Shown in pieces: positions 8,544-18,078 of a DNA stretch of 64,000 nt (its first letter is position 1; each line of letters starts with the position of its first letter). The notes beneath the pieces were generated by a model. That model saw only the letters and a list, made by a program, of their open reading frames with translations, ran no database searches and was not told where the DNA came from. The DNA comes from RUG563 sp045589355. GTDB taxonomy: Bacteria; Bacillota; Clostridia; Christensenellales; Aristaeellaceae. The DNA lies in the NCBI GenBank assembly GCA_045589355.1, contig JAZNOW010000011.1:1-64000 (forward strand), given 5' to 3'. A program made the translations under genes and the position numbers.

Positions 8544-10754
8544 TTATTTGCCCACGTTATCGGAGACGCCGATGCCGATGAGCTCGTTCTGCTTACGGTT
8601 GGTAATGTCGCCGTAGTTGCCGCTCTTGTTCACTTGTTTGCCCATGAAGATCATGGTGGAGGTGGCGCCGCCGTCCAGGTTCAGGGCCACTTCGCAGCCC
8701 ATTTCTTCCATCTTTTTGCCCATCCACACGCAGCTTTCGCCCTTGCTTTCTGCAATGCGGCTTTCTACCATCAGGCACACATAATGGCCTTTTTCCACCA
8801 TGCCGATGGCGGTGCGGGGGTTGGGGGTGGAGCCGAATTCGGTGGAGCGGGGGGCTACTTCGCCGTTTTCTACCAGAATGGGGCCGAAGGACAGGGTGTC
8901 GGTAGCGCCGGTTTTCAGCATTTCATCGGCGGTCATGGAGCCGTTGAGGAACACCTTCATATCGCCGTCGGGATAGAAAGCCAGCACATCCAAAGGCGGA
9001 TAGACGGTGGAATTGCTCTTGCGGGGCAGATCGTAAAACACTTCCTTGTCGCGGATGATCAGCCCGCGGGGGTAGGTGTAATTCACGTCCTTATCGTGCT
9101 GACGGGCTTCGCGGTAGATGAAGTAGTCCGAATTGATGGCAAAAACCAGGTTGTGCTTCAGGGCAATTTCATCGGCCAGAGTCAGCTTGTAGTGGTTTGT
9201 GTAGTTTTCTTCGTCCCAGGGGTACAGGTCAAACATTTCGCTTTCGTCCCGGGTGAAGACGCGGGCTTCATACCAGCGCAGGGGCTGCTTTTTGCTGTTG
9301 GTGCCCTCTTTGCGTTCGATCTGGATGCGCAGGGTCTGGCTGGCATAGAGCCACAGGCCGTTTTCGGCATCTTCCAGAACAAATTCTTCCGCGCCTTCGG
9401 GCAGGAAGCCGTTTGCACCAAGGCCTTCAAAGGAAGGATGGATATAGGCAGGGTCGCTGCCGGCGGTGAAGAAGGAACCGGCGGGGAGGGAAGGATCTTC
9501 TTCAGCATCCTCAGCAGGCTGGATGGTGACGGTTTCGTCTTCGTCGTCTTCAGCAGGCTGGATGGTGACGGTTTCGTCTTCGTCGTCCCCAGCAGGCTGG
9601 ATGGTGACGGTTTCGTCTTCGTCGTCCTCAGCAGGCTGGATGGTGACGGTTTCGTCTTCGTCGTCCTCAGCAGGCTGGATGGTGACAGGTTTTTCTTCCT
9701 TTTCTTCGGCAGGTTCGGTCTTTTCAGGCGCGATATAGGTGATCACGGAACCGTCTTCATCCTGGAAAGTGGTGGAAGAAATTTCAGGGGTGTCGATGGT
9801 GTTGACGGTCATGGGGGCCACGGTAGCGCTGCCCTTTTCCTTCATGTACTGATCGATGAGGGAGGAAAGGTCGGCATCGGAGGAGGTGGTGCTGCCGGCC
9901 TTGGCGGGGGCTACGGTGGTGCTGGGGGTGATGATGGGTTGAACGGCCTCAGCAGGCGTTTCGGTGGCTTCGGGAGTAAGAACCACAGGGGCCTGTGTGG
10001 CTTCGGGTTCAGAAATCACAGGAGCTTCGGTAGGAACGGGGGGCTGGGGTTCCGCCGTGGAAAGCAGCAGGAAGGGGTCTTCCATGGTGCCGGAACCGGA
10101 ATCGATCACCAGCTGGGAAAGATCCACATACACGCAGGGGCGGATGCCCAGGTCCACATTGCCGCAGGGCACGGTGCCCAGCTTGCCTTCGTCCATGACA
10201 CGGCGCTGCTGCTGGGGACGGTCCTTGGACTTATTGCGGCTGACCCAGGGGCTGTTTTTATCGCCGTAGAGATACAGGCCGATGGACTTGGCGTAATCGG
10301 TGCCCTTGCATTCACGGGATTTGTTATCGGCAAAGCCGTAGGCCTTGTTGCGGATATCGTCAATCTGGGGCAGGGTGACCAGTGCGCCGTCTTCCGTGCG
10401 CTGCAAAAGCGTTTCCTGCTCGGCGGCGGTGAAGGCACGGTCCATAAAATCAGACTGGAGATAAGCGTACAGGTCGCTTTCTTCCCATTTCATGTCGTAA
10501 TAGGCTTTGGTGTCCAGGTGTACGTAATGCACATCGATGATATATTCTGCCAGCAGGTATGCTTCGTTGTTTTCCACGGAAAGCACACGCCAGAGAATGG
10601 GCGCTTCGTTGCCCTGGGCATCTTCGGGAAAGGTGCCGAAGTGGACATAGCTGTAGCCGCCCTGCTTTTTGTTGTAGCCATGGATTTCTTCCGCAGCGGC
10701 ACAGGTGCACAGCAGCACCAGCGCAGCCAGCAGAACCAAGCATTTTTTCATCAT
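8544..10754 (-). CDS. Secreted DUF6273 plus phosphodiester glycosidase (NAGPA) protein
   Basis: A 736-residue exported protein. A signal peptide (about residues 1-21, MMKKCLVLLAALVLL then CAAAEE) is followed by a DUF6273-like region (WRVLSVENNEAYLLA, about 30-215), a low-complexity acidic and Pro/Thr linker, and a C-terminal NAGPA/DUF2233 domain (about 490-730) with ALNLDGGATSTM. NAGPA-family enzymes remove GlcNAc from phosphodiester-linked glycans; in Firmicutes the substrate may be a wall teichoic acid or phosphoglycan (inference). The linker holds five 13-residue repeats of the type TVTIQPAEDDEDE. The start at 10754 has GGAGG nine bases upstream and a well-placed promoter. Confidence 0.82.
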   Translation of the reverse strand: MMKKCLVLLAALVLLCTCAAAEEIHGYNKKQGGYSYVHFGTFPEDAQGNEAPILWRVLSVENNEAYLLAEYIIDVHYVHLDTKAYYDMKWEESDLYAYLQSDFMDRAFTAAEQETLLQRTEDGALVTLPQIDDIRNKAYGFADNKSRECKGTDYAKSIGLYLYGDKNSPWVSRNKSKDRPQQQRRVMDEGKLGTVPCGNVDLGIRPCVYVDLSQLVIDSGSGTMEDPFLLLSTAEPQPPVPTEAPVISEPEATQAPVVLTPEATETPAEAVQPIITPSTTVAPAKAGSTTSSDADLSSLIDQYMKEKGSATVAPMTVNTIDTPEISSTTFQDEDGSVITYIAPEKTEPAEEKEEKPVTIQPAEDDEDETVTIQPAEDDEDETVTIQPAGDDEDETVTIQPAEDDEDETVTIQPAEDAEEDPSLPAGSFFTAGSDPAYIHPSFEGLGANGFLPEGAEEFVLEDAENGLWLYASQTLRIQIERKEGTNSKKQPLRWYEARVFTRDESEMFDLYPWDEENYTNHYKLTLADEIALKHNLVFAINSDYFIYREARQHDKDVNYTYPRGLIIRDKEVFYDLPRKSNSTVYPPLDVLAFYPDGDMKVFLNGSMTADEMLKTGATDTLSFGPILVENGEVAPRSTEFGSTPNPRTAIGMVEKGHYVCLMVESRIAESKGESCVWMGKKMEEMGCEVALNLDGGATSTMIFMGKQVNKSGNYGDITNRKQNELIGIGVSDNVGK
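9503..9688 (-). repeat. 39-bp in-frame minisatellite in the NAGPA linker
   Basis: Five near-identical copies of a 39-bp unit begin at about 9512, 9551, 9590, 9629 and 9668. Each encodes 13 residues (TVTIQPAEDDEDE type), so gain or loss of a unit keeps the frame. Copies differ by only a few bases, which suggests recent expansion. Confidence 0.9.
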
Positions 10755-10787
10755 TGTTTGTTTCCTCCGTAAAAATGGCTTTGAAAT

Positions 10788-10816
10788 ATTATAGCAAATT
10801 ATGCAAAGCATGACAA
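10788..10816 (-). promoter_or_regulatory. Promoter of the NAGPA-domain gene
   Basis: On the minus strand TTGTCA (10811-10816), 17-base spacer, TATAAT (10788-10793), with a TGC extension before the -10. Confidence 0.75.
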
Positions 10817-10847
10817 GGGAAGGGGGCATCTTTTACATTTCTTTGGC

Positions 10848-12086
10848 TTATGTTTGCCGCTTTTTCGGGGCAAAGGCCTTCAGCACCATCACACCGGCCA
10901 CCAGCAAAACAGGAAACAGCATGGCCACGGAAAAGCCGGTTTTCAATGCGGCCTGGGAAAGGACGTCGCCGGCTGCACCGGGGAAAAGGAAGGAGTTGCC
11001 CTTGCCCAATACCAGATCGCTTACCAGCCCCACCACACTGGGCCCGGCGCAGCAGCCGATATCACCGAACATGGCAAGGAACGCAAACAGCTTGGTGCCG
11101 CCGGTGGGCAGCCCGGCGGAAGCCAGGGAAAAGACGCCCGGCCACATGACCCCCACAGAAAAACCGCACACAGCACAGCCAACCAGCGAAATGAAGGGGG
11201 AAGGGGCCAGCACCGTTACCAGGTAGCAGCCGATGCAAAGCAGGCTGCTGAGGAACAGCGCCCGCTGGGTGGTAAGCTTTTTCGCCCGGCTGAACAATAC
11301 CCGGCTGGTGCCCATAAACAGGGCAAAGCAGCAGGGGCCCATCAGGTCGCCCACTGTTTTGGAAACCCCAAGGCCTTCTTCGGCAAAGAGGGAGGCCCAC
11401 TGGCTCATGGCCTGCTCCGATGCGCCGGCGGCGGTCATCATCACGCAAAACAGCCAGAAAACAGGATTTTTCAAAAGCTGCACAAGGGGCATTTCCTTCC
11501 CCTCCTCCACCAGCTGACGGATGGGCACTTTGCGGAAGAAAAAGGCGTTCAGGAAGGGGACAACAGCCCACACAATGGGCAACACCCGCCAGTTTTCTTT
11601 GCCGAACACAACGAAAAAACCGGTGGAAAGCAGCACCACGGCCAGCACACCCCAGCAGTAAAAGGAGTGGAGCAGGCTCATTTCGCTTTCTTTTTTATCG
11701 CCGGGAATGGCCTCGATAATGGGGCTTACCAGTACTTCCAACAGCCCGCCGCCGATGGCGGAAATGACGGCGGAAACGATGAGCCCGGCGAAAGGATCCA
11801 TGACCATGGGGAACAGGCAAATGCCCACCAGCCCCACCGCCGCACAGAAATGGGCCAGCACAATGCATGTGCGGTAGCCGGCCTTTTCAATGAAACGTAC
11901 GGAAAGCAGGTCCACCGCCATCTGAACGGCAAAGTTCAGGGTGATGAGCAGAGTGATCTGGGGCAGTGTCAGGCCGAACGCGTCCTGAAAGATCAGGAAC
12001 AGAAGGGGGGAAAGGTTGTTGATGATGGCCTGGGTGATGTAGCCGGTGTAGCAGGCATATTTGGTGTGTTGAAAGGTATACTGCAT
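10848..12086 (-). CDS. MFS transporter
   Basis: A 412-residue major facilitator with about 12 hydrophobic helices in two halves (break near residue 190-210, after FFFRKVPIRQLVEEGKEMP). The pattern resembles the FucP/NarK-like and sugar-permease branch of the superfamily, but no substrate-specific motif is recognisable. The start at 12086 follows AGGAG. It lies 12 bases after the membrane glycosyltransferase-like gene and is the last gene of a leftward operon that begins with a metallophosphoesterase. I see no clear terminator in the 90 bases after its stop. Confidence 0.82.
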   Translation of the reverse strand: MQYTFQHTKYACYTGYITQAIINNLSPLLFLIFQDAFGLTLPQITLLITLNFAVQMAVDLLSVRFIEKAGYRTCIVLAHFCAAVGLVGICLFPMVMDPFAGLIVSAVISAIGGGLLEVLVSPIIEAIPGDKKESEMSLLHSFYCWGVLAVVLLSTGFFVVFGKENWRVLPIVWAVVPFLNAFFFRKVPIRQLVEEGKEMPLVQLLKNPVFWLFCVMMTAAGASEQAMSQWASLFAEEGLGVSKTVGDLMGPCCFALFMGTSRVLFSRAKKLTTQRALFLSSLLCIGCYLVTVLAPSPFISLVGCAVCGFSVGVMWPGVFSLASAGLPTGGTKLFAFLAMFGDIGCCAGPSVVGLVSDLVLGKGNSFLFPGAAGDVLSQAALKTGFSVAMLFPVLLVAGVMVLKAFAPKKRQT

Positions 12087-12098
12087 ACGGCGCGCTCC

Positions 12099-13325
12099 TT
12101 AAAGATGAATGAATTGGAATCCCACCACAGTAAAAAGGAACACAAGGCACAAAAGGGCGGTGTGCAGCACGTTGCGCTTATGGCAGGGACGGCACAGGCT
12201 GAAGTAGCAAAGGGTATAGGGGATGGTATCCGCCACATACCGGGCGCCCAGCTGATAGCCACCGAAGGTACGGTGCAAAAGGAGCAGAAAAATGTGCACA
12301 ACAAGCGAAAATGCCACCACCCCTTTTATCCAGGAGAACTGCCGTCGGCATGCATCCAGAATGCATTGCGCCAGCATCAGCGTGATGGTGGGGCAGGCAA
12401 GAAAGAGGGTGTAGCCGAAGGAATTGAAGGCGTAGGAAGTGCCGTCATGGTTCAGCGGGCTGCCCAGCAGGAAGGTTTTTGCGTTGTTTGCCACATGGGC
12501 TAGGCTGAACTGCACCCCGCCCTGGAAGGAAAATTCCGGCAGGTAGTTGTGGCCGAATTCCAGAGGGTTGCCAAAGCGGACATAGTTGAAAACAGCAATA
12601 CCGGCGGCAACGCACAGCCCCAGCAGCGTGCCCGGCAGAAGGCTTTTCGCCAGATCGGGCATGGAGCAGTTTTCCTTTTGCTTTTCATGCAGATACAATA
12701 AATACAGCATCGGCCCGTATACCGCATCAAAGGGCCGGCAGCAAACGGACAGGGCATACAGGAAAAGGGACAGGGTGGGTTTCTTTCGCAGCATCAGCAT
12801 GACCGACAGGCACATCAGCCCAAGGGCCAGCATCTGCGCCTGATACCATACCGCCCCTTCCGTCATCATGGGCAAAGCGGAGGACGCCATGACAAACAGA
12901 TAGGAAAGCAGCGCGGACGAGGGGCGGGAATTGCCGGCGCCCTTCAGGGCCAGGTAACAGCCGGTCACCGCCATCAGCGCATAGATTTTCACCATCAGGT
13001 TATCCGGCGTATTGGCGCCGAACAGGAAGGTGAGGGGCAGCAGCACAAGGGAAGGCAGCGGCGGGAAGGAAACGTAGTAGTTGCCTTCGTAGATGGCAAG
13101 CTCCAGCCAGGGGTAATCCTGGGGCAGGTGCAAGGAGCCGCTCCGCCAGGCCATGGCCTGCAGGGTGTAGGTGTTGTAGACGGTGGAACCCGCAAAAGGC
13201 TTGCCCAGCATCAGGTGCAAACACCACAGGCTGCCCAGCACCGAAAGGCACAAAAGCAGGGGATAATAATCCGCCGTTTTCAGCTTTTGCAGTATTGCAT
13301 TATTCTTCTTCGGCGTCTGCTGCAT
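12099..13325 (-). CDS. Polytopic membrane protein, possible GT-C glycosyltransferase
   Basis: A 408-residue protein with about nine or ten predicted membrane helices and an early extracytoplasmic loop (AWRSGSLHLPQDYPWLE). This resembles the GT39/GT83-like (dolichol-phosphate mannosyltransferase/ArnT type) superfamily, in which acidic residues in the first loop bind metal or catalyse. The match is by topology only and the function is open. Its start overlaps the end of ppk by 26 bases and the following MFS gene begins 12 bases after its stop, so it sits in the middle of a tight operon. The ribosome site (GAGGA) is weak, in line with translational coupling. Confidence 0.6.
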   Translation of the reverse strand: MQQTPKKNNAILQKLKTADYYPLLLCLSVLGSLWCLHLMLGKPFAGSTVYNTYTLQAMAWRSGSLHLPQDYPWLELAIYEGNYYVSFPPLPSLVLLPLTFLFGANTPDNLMVKIYALMAVTGCYLALKGAGNSRPSSALLSYLFVMASSALPMMTEGAVWYQAQMLALGLMCLSVMLMLRKKPTLSLFLYALSVCCRPFDAVYGPMLYLLYLHEKQKENCSMPDLAKSLLPGTLLGLCVAAGIAVFNYVRFGNPLEFGHNYLPEFSFQGGVQFSLAHVANNAKTFLLGSPLNHDGTSYAFNSFGYTLFLACPTITLMLAQCILDACRRQFSWIKGVVAFSLVVHIFLLLLHRTFGGYQLGARYVADTIPYTLCYFSLCRPCHKRNVLHTALLCLVFLFTVVGFQFIHL

Positions 13326-15366
13326 GGAAAAAATCCTCGTTCAATCGGGCGTGGGAAAGGATGCGTTCTTCCTGGCTGTTGAGGGCAGGCAGGGTGCGCT
13401 TGACTCTCCGGTAATCGCCGCTCTTTTTCATTTCCCAGGCTTTGCGGTTATCGTTCAGTTCATCCATCAGGGAAGCGATCACCCGGTCGCGCAGGGCTTT
13501 TTCGTTGACGGGGAACATGATTTCCACACGCTTGTCCAGGTTGCGGGGCATCCAGTCGGCGGAAGAGAGGAACACTTCGGGGTCGCCGTTGTTATAGAAA
13601 ACAAAGGCACGGGAATGTTCCAGGAATCGGCCCACGATGGAGCGGATGTGCAGGTTTTCGTGGCCTTTGACCCGGGCGCAGCAGATGCCGCGGACGATCA
13701 GGTCGATCTGCACACCGGCGTCGGCGGCCTTGTACAGCTTGTCGATGATTTTGGGGTCCACCAGGGAATTCATTTTGGCCACAATGCGGGCGGGCTTGCC
13801 TTCCGCGGCGTTTTCCTTTTCCCGTTTGATCAGCTGGCCCAGCTTCTTGCGCAGCATGGTGGGGGAAACAACCAGCTGCTCCATGGGCATTTCCTCAAAA
13901 CCGGTGATGGAATTGAAGAAGGCGCCGGCGTCCCGGCCGATGGCTTCGTCGCAGGTGAGGAGGCCGAAGTCGGTATAAAGTTTGGCGGTGGAATCGTTAT
14001 AGTTGCCGGTGGCCAGGTGCACATAGCGGCGCAGGGTGTTTTCTTCCTTGCGCACGATGAGGGTGATCTTGGAATGGCATTTCAGGTTGGGTACGCCGTA
14101 GAACACATGGCAGCCCGCCTTTTCCAGGGCCAGGCACCAGTTGATGTTGTTTTCTTCATCAAAGCGGGCGCGCACCTCGATCAGCACCGTCACTTGCTTG
14201 CCCTGCTGGGCGGCCCGGGAAAGGGCAGCCACGATGGGGCTTTTGCCGCTGACGCGGTACAGGGTTTGCTTGATGGCCATCACGTCGGGGTCATCCGCTG
14301 CTTCGTCGATCATGCGCACGATGGGGTCGAAGCTGTCAAAGGGATGGTTAAGGAGAATATCCCCTTCCCGGATGGCGTCGAATACGGGACGGTCTTCCGT
14401 CAGGCGCTCGTTCACAAAGGGCGTGTAGCCGTTGAAACGCAGATCCTCGCAGCCTTCCAGGGAAGAAAGCTGCTTCATGAAGAAATCCAGGTTCAGCGGG
14501 CCGTTTACCTGGAAGACAAATTCATTCTGCACATCCAGGTATTTTTTGATGCGGGCAAAGAGCCGGTTATCGCAGCCCTTTTGCACTTCCAGCCGCACTA
14601 CCTTGCCCCACTTGCGCTTTTTCAGGTTTTTGCGCATTTCCACGATCAACGTATCCACATCGCTGTCGTCATAGACAAAGTCGGTGTTGCGGGTAAGGCG
14701 GAAAGGCATGACGGCAATGGGGGCGGCGCCGCCAAACAGACGGGAAGCGAACAGGGCTACCACATCTTCCAGCAGCACGCCCCGGGCCCGGCCGATGCCG
14801 GTGGGCAGCATGGTGACCCTGGGCAGTTTTGTGGGCAGGGGAATGAGCGCCATGCGGGGAGCGCCCGTCCGGGTGGCCGGGGGCAAAAGCAGGGCGATGT
14901 GCAGGCATTTGGCGGCAAGCAGGGGGAAGGGGCGCTTGTCATCAATGGCCCGGGGGGTGAGCAGAGGCTGGACCTGGGTGTCGAAGTAGTTGGAGAGCCA
15001 GGCAGTCTGCTCGTTATTGAGATCCTTGGTGGACAGAAGATGAATGCCGGCCTGCTTGAGGGAGGGCAGGTAATCGGCATTCAGGAGCAGATACTGCCGT
15101 GCCACCTGGGCCTGTACCTGGGGCAGAATGGCGGAAAGCTGTTCCTGGGCGGTCATGCCGGCGGCGTCCACTTTCTTTTCGCCGGCGTCCACATTGCGCA
15201 CCAGCCCGCCCACGCGAACCATGAAAAACTCGTCCAGGTTGGAGGAGCAGATGGAAAGGAACTTGCCCCTTTCCAGCAGCGGATTATCCAGATTGCAGCT
15301 TTCTTCCAGCACACGGCCGTTAAACTTGATCCAGCTCAGTTCCCGGTTATAATACTTGCTTGCCAT
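13300..15366 (-). CDS. ppk1: Polyphosphate kinase 1
   Basis: A 688-residue PPK1, which makes inorganic polyphosphate from ATP and can work in reverse. The N-terminus YYNRELSWIKFNGRVLEE is the family signature. The phosphorylated His region is in KCHSKITLIVR, followed by YVHLATGNYND, and the C-terminal domain has GICCARVKGHENLHIRS. Length is normal. The frame is open for 85 codons upstream of my start, but that stretch is out of character and overlaps the metallophosphoesterase gene; MASKYYNRE at 15366 is the proper N-terminus. It lies 24 bases after the metallophosphoesterase stop and overlaps the next gene. Confidence 0.93.
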   Translation of the reverse strand: MASKYYNRELSWIKFNGRVLEESCNLDNPLLERGKFLSICSSNLDEFFMVRVGGLVRNVDAGEKKVDAAGMTAQEQLSAILPQVQAQVARQYLLLNADYLPSLKQAGIHLLSTKDLNNEQTAWLSNYFDTQVQPLLTPRAIDDKRPFPLLAAKCLHIALLLPPATRTGAPRMALIPLPTKLPRVTMLPTGIGRARGVLLEDVVALFASRLFGGAAPIAVMPFRLTRNTDFVYDDSDVDTLIVEMRKNLKKRKWGKVVRLEVQKGCDNRLFARIKKYLDVQNEFVFQVNGPLNLDFFMKQLSSLEGCEDLRFNGYTPFVNERLTEDRPVFDAIREGDILLNHPFDSFDPIVRMIDEAADDPDVMAIKQTLYRVSGKSPIVAALSRAAQQGKQVTVLIEVRARFDEENNINWCLALEKAGCHVFYGVPNLKCHSKITLIVRKEENTLRRYVHLATGNYNDSTAKLYTDFGLLTCDEAIGRDAGAFFNSITGFEEMPMEQLVVSPTMLRKKLGQLIKREKENAAEGKPARIVAKMNSLVDPKIIDKLYKAADAGVQIDLIVRGICCARVKGHENLHIRSIVGRFLEHSRAFVFYNNGDPEVFLSSADWMPRNLDKRVEIMFPVNEKALRDRVIASLMDELNDNRKAWEMKKSGDYRRVKRTLPALNSQEERILSHARLNEDFFHAADAEEE

Positions 15367-15389
15367 GATACAATTCACTCTTTTCTCTG

Positions 15390-16463
15390 TCAGTGGGTCA
15401 TTTTGGTGGTGAGGGTGATCTGGGTGACGGCGGGGGTATTGAACAGGCGGATGGGAAGCAACCCCATGGAAGCGGACGTGCCCAGCCCGGGGGAAATGTA
15501 TTGGGCAATGCCCATGGTGTAGGAAAGGCCGGACACATAGGTGTCGTCCGGGAACCAGCCGTTGCTGCCAAGGCCGGAGGAAAGCGGGGCTTTCACGGCG
15601 CCCACCAGCGGCAGCCGCCATTGTCCGCCCACATAATGGCCGGCCAGCACCAGCGCAATGGAAGATACATAGCTTTCGTTATCCGTCTTTAAAAACTCCA
15701 CCAGGTTGGTCATGCCCGATTGGGTGAGGGGATGATGGGTAAGGGCGATGTGGGTGTCGGAAGGAAGCATTTCCTTGCGGGCCAGCCGGATGCGCTCCAG
15801 CTGTTCTTCCTGATAATGGACCGCTTGCAAAGCGGCAAGCTTTTCAGGGGTGTCGGCCTCTTTGATCAGCGCGGCTTTCCTGTCCATCAGTGCCTGGGCG
15901 GTGCTTTGTGCATCCAGGGAATACACCCTTTCGGGGGACAGCCACACGTTGGTGGTGCCGTTCACAATTTTTACCGGCGCATCCAGATAAACGGCGCCCA
16001 TGGCTTCCGCTGCCTGGATGTAGGCGGCTTTGGGGCTGGTGCCGGCATGGGGCGTGGCGAGGATGGGGGAAGGATCCTCATCCCCGGAGATAAAGTAGAA
16101 GGGGGTATCGGGGAAGAGGGCAATCAGCTCCAGAAAGGCGTCGAAATTGCCGTTTTCGTCCACGGCATCCCCGGTGAAGCAGACAATGTTGTATTTGGCG
16201 TCCTTCAGGGTGTCCTTCAGCCGGGACTGGCCGGGGCCGAAGGAAATGCCGTGCAGGTCGGAGATGTGCAGGATGCGGAAAGATTCACCCTGCCTGGGCA
16301 GGGAAGGAATGGTAACGGATTGGCGGATCAGCGTAACGCGGATGTTATTGATATAGTTAAAGGCCACCAGGGTGATCAGCAAAAAGGCAATGACGATCAC
16401 CAGTGCGCTGAAAAAGTGATGTTTCTTCTTCGCCGGGGCAAAGATAGGGTCCTTGGATTTCAT
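15390..16463 (-). CDS. Membrane-anchored metallophosphoesterase, variant GNHD motif
   Basis: A 357-residue calcineurin-like phosphoesterase with an N-terminal membrane anchor (about residues 17-40) and an outward-facing catalytic domain. Metal motifs are DLH (ISDLHG), GDAVD, a late LTHHP and AGHYVGGQ. The normal GNHD motif reads GDED here, so the usual Asn and His between the two metals are replaced. Activity may be altered or lost. The family also includes UDP-diacylglucosamine hydrolases and YkuE/YaeI-like enzymes; the substrate is unknown. The start follows AGGAG. First gene of the operon with ppk, and its promoter is clear. Confidence 0.8.
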   Translation of the reverse strand: MKSKDPIFAPAKKKHHFFSALVIVIAFLLITLVAFNYINNIRVTLIRQSVTIPSLPRQGESFRILHISDLHGISFGPGQSRLKDTLKDAKYNIVCFTGDAVDENGNFDAFLELIALFPDTPFYFISGDEDPSPILATPHAGTSPKAAYIQAAEAMGAVYLDAPVKIVNGTTNVWLSPERVYSLDAQSTAQALMDRKAALIKEADTPEKLAALQAVHYQEEQLERIRLARKEMLPSDTHIALTHHPLTQSGMTNLVEFLKTDNESYVSSIALVLAGHYVGGQWRLPLVGAVKAPLSSGLGSNGWFPDDTYVSGLSYTMGIAQYISPGLGTSASMGLLPIRLFNTPAVTQITLTTKMTH

Positions 16464-16492
16464 AGGGGGCTCCTTTCAAAAATGCTCCATAT

Positions 16493-16521
16493 ATTATATA
16501 TGAAATAAGCCTTTCTTGCAA
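16493..16521 (-). promoter_or_regulatory. Promoter of the metallophosphoesterase-ppk operon
   Basis: On the minus strand TTGCAA (16516-16521), 17-base spacer, TATAAT (16493-16498). Confidence 0.75.
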
Positions 16522-16525
16522 TCGG

Positions 16526-16544
16526 AAAAAACCTGCTTTGCAGG
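16526..16544 (-). terminator. Terminator-like hairpin upstream of the operon promoter
   Basis: On the minus strand a 5-bp GC-rich stem with a 3-base loop is followed by six Ts. It precedes the operon's own promoter, so it would only act on leftward RNA coming from within radA (antisense). The stem is short, so this may be chance. Confidence 0.35.
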
Positions 16545-16607
16545 AATTTACAAGGAATTTGCCGAAATGATAGGGTACTGAACCCAAGATCAGGAGCGTA
16601 AGAAGAA

Positions 16608-17987
16608 ATGGCGAAGAAAAAGAGCAGTTTTGTGTGCAGCGCCTGCGGTGCCGACAGCCCCCGCTGGATGGGCAAATGCCCGGGCTGCGGCGCGTGGAAC
16701 ACCATGGAGGAAACGCTGGTGCAGGATGCACCTATGCAAAAGGAATACAAGCAGCGGGGCGGCCTGGGCAATGAAGCCGTGCCCCTTTGCGAAATTGAAG
16801 CGGGCGCCCATGTGTATGAAAAAAGCGGCCTGGAGGAACTGGACCGGGTGCTGGGCGGCGGCATTGTGGAAGGGTCTTTGATGCTGGTGGGGGGCGACCC
16901 CGGCATCGGCAAATCCACCCTGCTTTTGCAGGTGTGCGCCCACCTTGCGGGCAAAGGCAAAAAGGTGCTGTACATCAGCGGCGAAGAAAGCGCCAGGCAA
17001 ATCCGTCTGCGCGCCCAAAGGCTGGGGGTGCAGGACAGCCGCATGACCATCCTCACCGAAACGGCCATGGACGCCATTGAGCAGAAACTGCAGCAGATCC
17101 AGCCGGACTATTGCGTGGTGGACTCCATCCAGACGGTCTACCGGCCGGAAATGGGCAGTGCCCCCGGCAGTGTGAGCCAGGTGCGGGAAAGCGCCGCGCT
17201 TTTGATGCGGTATGCCAAAACGGCAGGGTGCGCCATGTTCCTGGTGGGGCATGTGACCAAAGAAGGCAGCCTGGCCGGCCCCCGTGTATTGGAACACATG
17301 GTGGACGTGGTTTTGTATTTCGAAGGAGACCATCAGCACGAGTACCGGCTGCTTAGGGCGGTGAAGAACCGTTACGGCTCGGTGAACGAGCTGGGCATAT
17401 TTGAAATGACGGGCACCGGCATGCATGCGGTGAAAAATGCATCGGAAACGCTTTTGTCCCAGCGGGCCAAGGGCGCCAGCGGCTCCTGCGTATTTTGCGG
17501 GCTGGAGGGCTCCAGGCCTATGCTGGTGGATATTCAGGCGCTGGTGACCCAGTCCTTTTATCAGGTGCCCCGCCGCACGGTGGACGGTATGGATACCGGT
17601 CGTGTGATGCTGCTGCTGGCGGTGATGGAAAAGCGGGCCCGGCTGAAAATGTACAACCGGGACGTGTTCATCAATGTGGCCGGCGGCCTGTCTCTCAACG
17701 AACCGGCGGCGGACCTGGCCCTTTGCATGGCGGCTGCTTCCTCCTACTCCGACCGCACCATCCCGGCGGACTGGGCAGTGATGGGGGAAGTGGGGCTGGC
17801 CGGGGAGGTGCGCGCCATTTCCCAGATGGAAAGAAGAGTGGTGGAATGCAAGCGGCTGGGCTTTACCCACATCCTCTGCCCCCGGGATAACCTGAAGGGC
17901 ATGGAAAAAATGGAGGGGGTGCAGCTGCACGGGGTGGATACCGTGGCCCAGGCCATGGCAGTGCTGGATTTGCTGCCAAATGCATAA
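16608..17987 (+). CDS. radA: DNA repair protein RadA (Sms)
   Basis: A 459-residue RadA, a RecA-like helicase that drives branch migration during recombinational repair. The N-terminal zinc finger has two CxxC pairs (CSACG and CPGCG). The Walker A motif GDPGIGKST begins at residue 96. The RadA signature KNRYGSVNELGIFEM lies near residue 253, and the C-terminal third is the Lon-protease-like domain (no catalytic dyad expected). Length is normal. The start follows AGGAG and gives MAKKKSSFVCSACG, the standard family N-terminus. It is divergent from the phosphoesterase operon and transcribed alone as far as can be seen. Confidence 0.96.
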   Translation: MAKKKSSFVCSACGADSPRWMGKCPGCGAWNTMEETLVQDAPMQKEYKQRGGLGNEAVPLCEIEAGAHVYEKSGLEELDRVLGGGIVEGSLMLVGGDPGIGKSTLLLQVCAHLAGKGKKVLYISGEESARQIRLRAQRLGVQDSRMTILTETAMDAIEQKLQQIQPDYCVVDSIQTVYRPEMGSAPGSVSQVRESAALLMRYAKTAGCAMFLVGHVTKEGSLAGPRVLEHMVDVVLYFEGDHQHEYRLLRAVKNRYGSVNELGIFEMTGTGMHAVKNASETLLSQRAKGASGSCVFCGLEGSRPMLVDIQALVTQSFYQVPRRTVDGMDTGRVMLLLAVMEKRARLKMYNRDVFINVAGGLSLNEPAADLALCMAAASSYSDRTIPADWAVMGEVGLAGEVRAISQMERRVVECKRLGFTHILCPRDNLKGMEKMEGVQLHGVDTVAQAMAVLDLLPNA

Positions 17988-18078
17988 GTTTTTTACGTTT
18001 GTTATAGTTTTCTTACTGATTTGAAACAGAAATAACATGATTTTCCTGTATACTGTAGTATCATCAAGGGTGGATAAG

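Noticed and set aside
9503..9688. CRISPR array
   Set aside because: The five 39-bp units are directly joined without spacers, are in frame with a protein gene and encode its linker. No cas genes are in the window.
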